From Adineta steineri (taxonomy: Eukaryota > Rotifera > Eurotatoria > Adinetida > Adinetidae), in NCBI GenBank assembly GCA_905250115.1, contig CAJNOI010000019.1:618030-682029 (forward strand): a stretch of DNA of 64,000 bases, read 5' to 3'. This document shows, in pieces, positions 62,013 to 64,000 of the stretch. The position numbers and the translations under genes are program-made. Positions within the stretch are counted from its first letter, which is position 1, and every line of letters starts with the position of its first letter. A model generated the notes under the pieces. The model was not told where the DNA came from and did no database searches. It saw only the letters and a list, made by a program, of their open reading frames with translations.

Positions 62013-62598
62013 AGCAAGAAGTGGGAAAACTATGAACTTTAACCCATAATAGATGAGTTTTAAACTAGGGTGTGGATGACGCCGTTATACTATCATGACA
62101 CTCACACCCAATACTAAAACATTAGTTTGAGGATTTCAATCAATAAAACTAAACGAACTATACATGATAGTACACAAAAATATTAAAACCTTTCTAAAAC
62201 TGCAGTTTTTGTTATCGAAATTTTTCTTTGTTGATTATTCCCTGAAAGAAAATTAGGAAAAATAAGAATTATATTTGAATTTGATACTTCCAAATGTGAA
62301 CTTTTTCTTGTGGTTTCTATAAAGATTTTTCTCTAATGCGTTACGTATTTGAAAAGATATTTTCAAGCAAAATACAGAACATTTTGCAAAGTTGATTTAT
62401 TGTTAATTGAAGAAGAATAATTATATCTGATCAAAACTAGATAAACTGAAATGATGGAATTTTCATAAAATTCGTTATCAGATGAAGAAGATTGATGCTT
62501 TGAATTTTTCTTCTTTTCATCAAATATATTTCTTAATACATAGTTTTTATTAGATCAATAAACAAAATCAACAAAAAAACTAGTTTGAAAAACGTGTT
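62013..62598. other. intergenic with hairpin copy 6
   Basis: About 590 bp between convergent 3' ends. It holds the hairpin at 62066-62112 and otherwise AT-rich sequence. Confidence 0.5.
62066..62112. repeat. G-rich/C-rich hairpin, copy 6
   Basis: Left arm AGGGTGTGGATGACG; right arm TGACACTCACACCCAATA. Only about 55 bp after the nicotinamidase stop codon. Confidence 0.6.
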
Positions 62599-63093
62599 TT
62601 ATTCATCAGATGCATCTGATTTGTTGAATTCGACGTTTTTGTCTGAGTCATTATCATTAGATAAATCAAGTTTGACAACTGTGTTTGGTTTATTAGGTTA
62701 ATCGTTCGATTCACAATTTGTATTGGGTTACTCGGTAATATATTAAACGAGATCAAGAATAATTACTGGGTCGAGTTCATGAATGGTTTAGCCGGAAGGA
62801 GGAGTTGTTTCGATGTAATCAAGCAAATGATTAATTAGTTTGATCTCTTGGTTCGTTTGAGCCAAAAATCCTGCTACTTGTTGTTGGAGTTTGGTATTAG
62901 CTGTTGCAGCAGGATTTTGAAGCAATGCTTAACGCGTATTGAACCGTGTATTTGCTTGTGTTTCCATTTCTTTTAATTGTGTGATCTAATTAGATATTGT
63001 AGTATTTTAGTAAGTTTAAGAAGATACTATTATAATCCTTACCGAGAATTTAGTATCACGTAAAAAACGTAGAAAGTTACAACGATGCATCAT
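62599..63093 (-). pseudogene. decaying paralogue of the 63.4-63.7 kb gene
   Basis: On the minus strand, exon 63043-63093 (17 codons, MMHRCNFLRFLRDTKFS) has a GTAAGG donor and is followed, after a 57-nt intron, by 62599-62985. The second exon holds recognisable peptide throughout (QNPAATANTKLQQQVAGF, NQEIKLINHLLDYIETTPP, an acidic Asp/Asn-rich end) but is crossed by about five in-frame stops, all TAA, with no frameshift. Exon 1 length, donor and intron length are identical to those of the intact gene at 63357-63719, and the peptides align (FLR...F; QEIKLINHLLDYIE against DEINIINNLIEYMK). I do not recognise the family. Either a young pseudogene or, less likely, a gene with unusual decoding. Confidence 0.6.
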
Positions 63094-63118
63094 GGTTAAA
63101 ACTATGAATGCAGTTTTC

Positions 63119-63134
63119 CAGAACGATCGTTCTG
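63119..63134. other. perfect 16-bp palindrome
   Basis: CAGAACGATCGTTCTG is fully self-complementary. It lies about 25 bp upstream of the decaying minus-strand gene and could be a regulatory site or the centre of an old insertion. The similar gene at 63719 was not seen to have it. Confidence 0.4.
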
Positions 63135-63242
63135 ACCACCAGAAACGGTGTCTTAAACTGCTTCAAACGATTATAAACTGCTGTATTACTGCATTAACTC
63201 TCACGGTATTTAGCCGCAATCAGCCATCCCGAAAAAGTAGCC

Positions 63243-63311
63243 GTGAGTGTGGGTGTAGGTGTGTGGATGTACATGAGACAAGAAGTGAATATCCACGCCC
63301 ACACCCTCAAG
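63243..63311. repeat. G-rich/C-rich hairpin, copy 7
   Basis: Left arm GTGAGTGTGGGTGTAGGTG plus TGTGGATG; right arm ATCCACGCCCACACCCTCAA, with a spacer of about 25 nt. This is the richest copy in TGTGGG-like words. It separates the two tandem paralogues. Confidence 0.7.
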
Positions 63312-63356
63312 ATGTGTTCGACGAATTGGTCGCAATCGTTCGAAAAGTTCAATCGA

Positions 63357-63719
63357 TTAATTTTTTTTTGTGGTAATGCAATTTATTATGTTTATGATCA
63401 GTTGTATGCCGATATCATTTTGTATTGAATTAAAGACATTGACGATTTTCATATATTCTATTAAATTGTTTATTATATTTATTTCATCAACTGATTGATC
63501 ATAAAAAGCACCAAATGTAATATTACCAGATGAAGTAGCTTGTTTATTCATGTTATCATAAGTTTTTGAACGAATAATTGCTTCTTTTTTTAGTTTATTT
63601 AAACCAGCTTTCTATTTATAAAGAATAAAATAAAATTTTGTTTGTTAATACATTAATTCAATCCTTACTTCGAAATTGCTTTGAAGTATTGAACGAAGAA
63701 AGCTTTGTCTATTATGCAT
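63357..63719 (-). CDS. unknown small protein, intact paralogue
   Basis: Exon 63669-63719 (17 codons, MHNRQSFLRSILQSNFE; GTAAGG donor), a 57-nt intron, and exon 63357-63611 give 101 residues in phase. The second exon starts KAGLNKLKKEAIIRSKTYD and contains GAFYDQSVDEINIINNLIEY, probably a helical region; the last ~30 residues (to TTKKN) are low in complexity and could be replaced by a further splice outside my view. The decaying paralogue to its left shares exon-intron layout and sequence, which is the best evidence that this is a genuine gene. No family recognised and no signal peptide. Its expression start lies to the right, where a purine-rich tract (63790-63860) precedes the window end. 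Confidence 0.55.
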
Positions 63720-64000
63720 TTGATTTTGATGAAGCTATAAAGATAGTTACATATAAATGTATGTGTATATATAGTTTTTTTGAGGGTGGGGTTGGGCACA
63801 GAAGACAAGAGAAAGAAAGAATAATGTGCCTGGGCGATTGAAGAGAGAGAGAGAGAGTGAGGTGAATGTGTACAAATTTTTTTCAAGGTCGAGCAAGTCA
63901 AATTCCAATGAAGTCTTCTTGATAAATTTTATTTTTATTTAAATAAGTTGATCTTCGAAGCATATTTTAAATGAAGAATATGGTTACTCTTCAGAAAAAC
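63720..64000. other. right end of window
   Basis: About 280 bp with GAGA-rich sequence (63843-63858), probably 5' of the minus-strand gene at 63719. No further feature was found. Confidence 0.5.

Noticed and set aside
63092-63376. 94-codon plus-strand frame with cysteines (ECGCRCVDV)
   Set aside because: The cysteine stretch is simply translation of the G-rich/C-rich hairpin, and the start overlaps the opposite-strand pseudogene.

Overview
The window looks like nuclear DNA of a bdelloid rotifer (Adineta/Rotaria type). It is very AT-rich. Genes are split by many short GT-AG introns, mostly about 45-60 nt. Coding sequence favours A/T-ending codons. Several gene types are ones I associate with bdelloids: NHL beta-propeller receptors with PPC-like and 7TM parts, D8C-domain membrane proteins, and hevein/RlpA-like genes probably gained by transfer. 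No rRNA, tRNA, CRISPR or intact mobile element was found. Exon joins were made by eye from splice signals, reading phase and family similarity; for most long genes every phase closes.

Layout. 1-5300 is mostly empty, with a few weak candidate exons. 5333-12519 holds two matching NHL-propeller exons; the second leads through two PPC-like exons into a seven-helix receptor. 13925-15929 is a BRD7/BRD9 bromodomain gene. 16109-17742 holds two tandem PRA1/ARL6IP5 genes. 18725-28950 is an 18-exon TOGARAM (crescerin) TOG-array gene. 29354-29914 (minus) is a small unplaced gene with faint dynein AAA5 resemblance. 31293-37096 is a 23-exon receptor guanylyl cyclase. 39049-39649 (minus) is UBL3. 39968-42908 is an ATAD5/Elg1-like clamp unloader whose Walker A lysine is missing. 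42909-47129 is a 4.2 kb gene-poor stretch. 47130-47658 is a small secreted, prohormone-like protein. 48271-52091 (minus) is folliculin-interacting protein (FNIP). 52521-53080 (minus) is coactosin. 53714-53959 (minus) is the 3' part of an unrecognised small gene. 54403-55388 is a D8C membrane protein. 55460-57447 (minus) is mitochondrial GatA, head-to-head with a PhzF/PBLD gene (57620-58528). 58839-59336 is a hevein plus double-psi-barrel pseudogene. 61100-62012 is a nicotinamidase. 62599-63719 (minus) holds two paralogues of an unknown family, one intact and one carrying several TAA codons.

The genes are mainly unrelated housekeeping and signalling functions (chromatin, cilia, cGMP, mTOR/AMPK, actin, PCNA unloading, mitochondrial translation). 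The accessory interest lies in the NHL-receptor locus, in a family of short G-rich/C-rich hairpins scattered between genes (about seven copies), and in the decaying genes at the right end, whose premature stops can all be explained as C:G to T:A changes.
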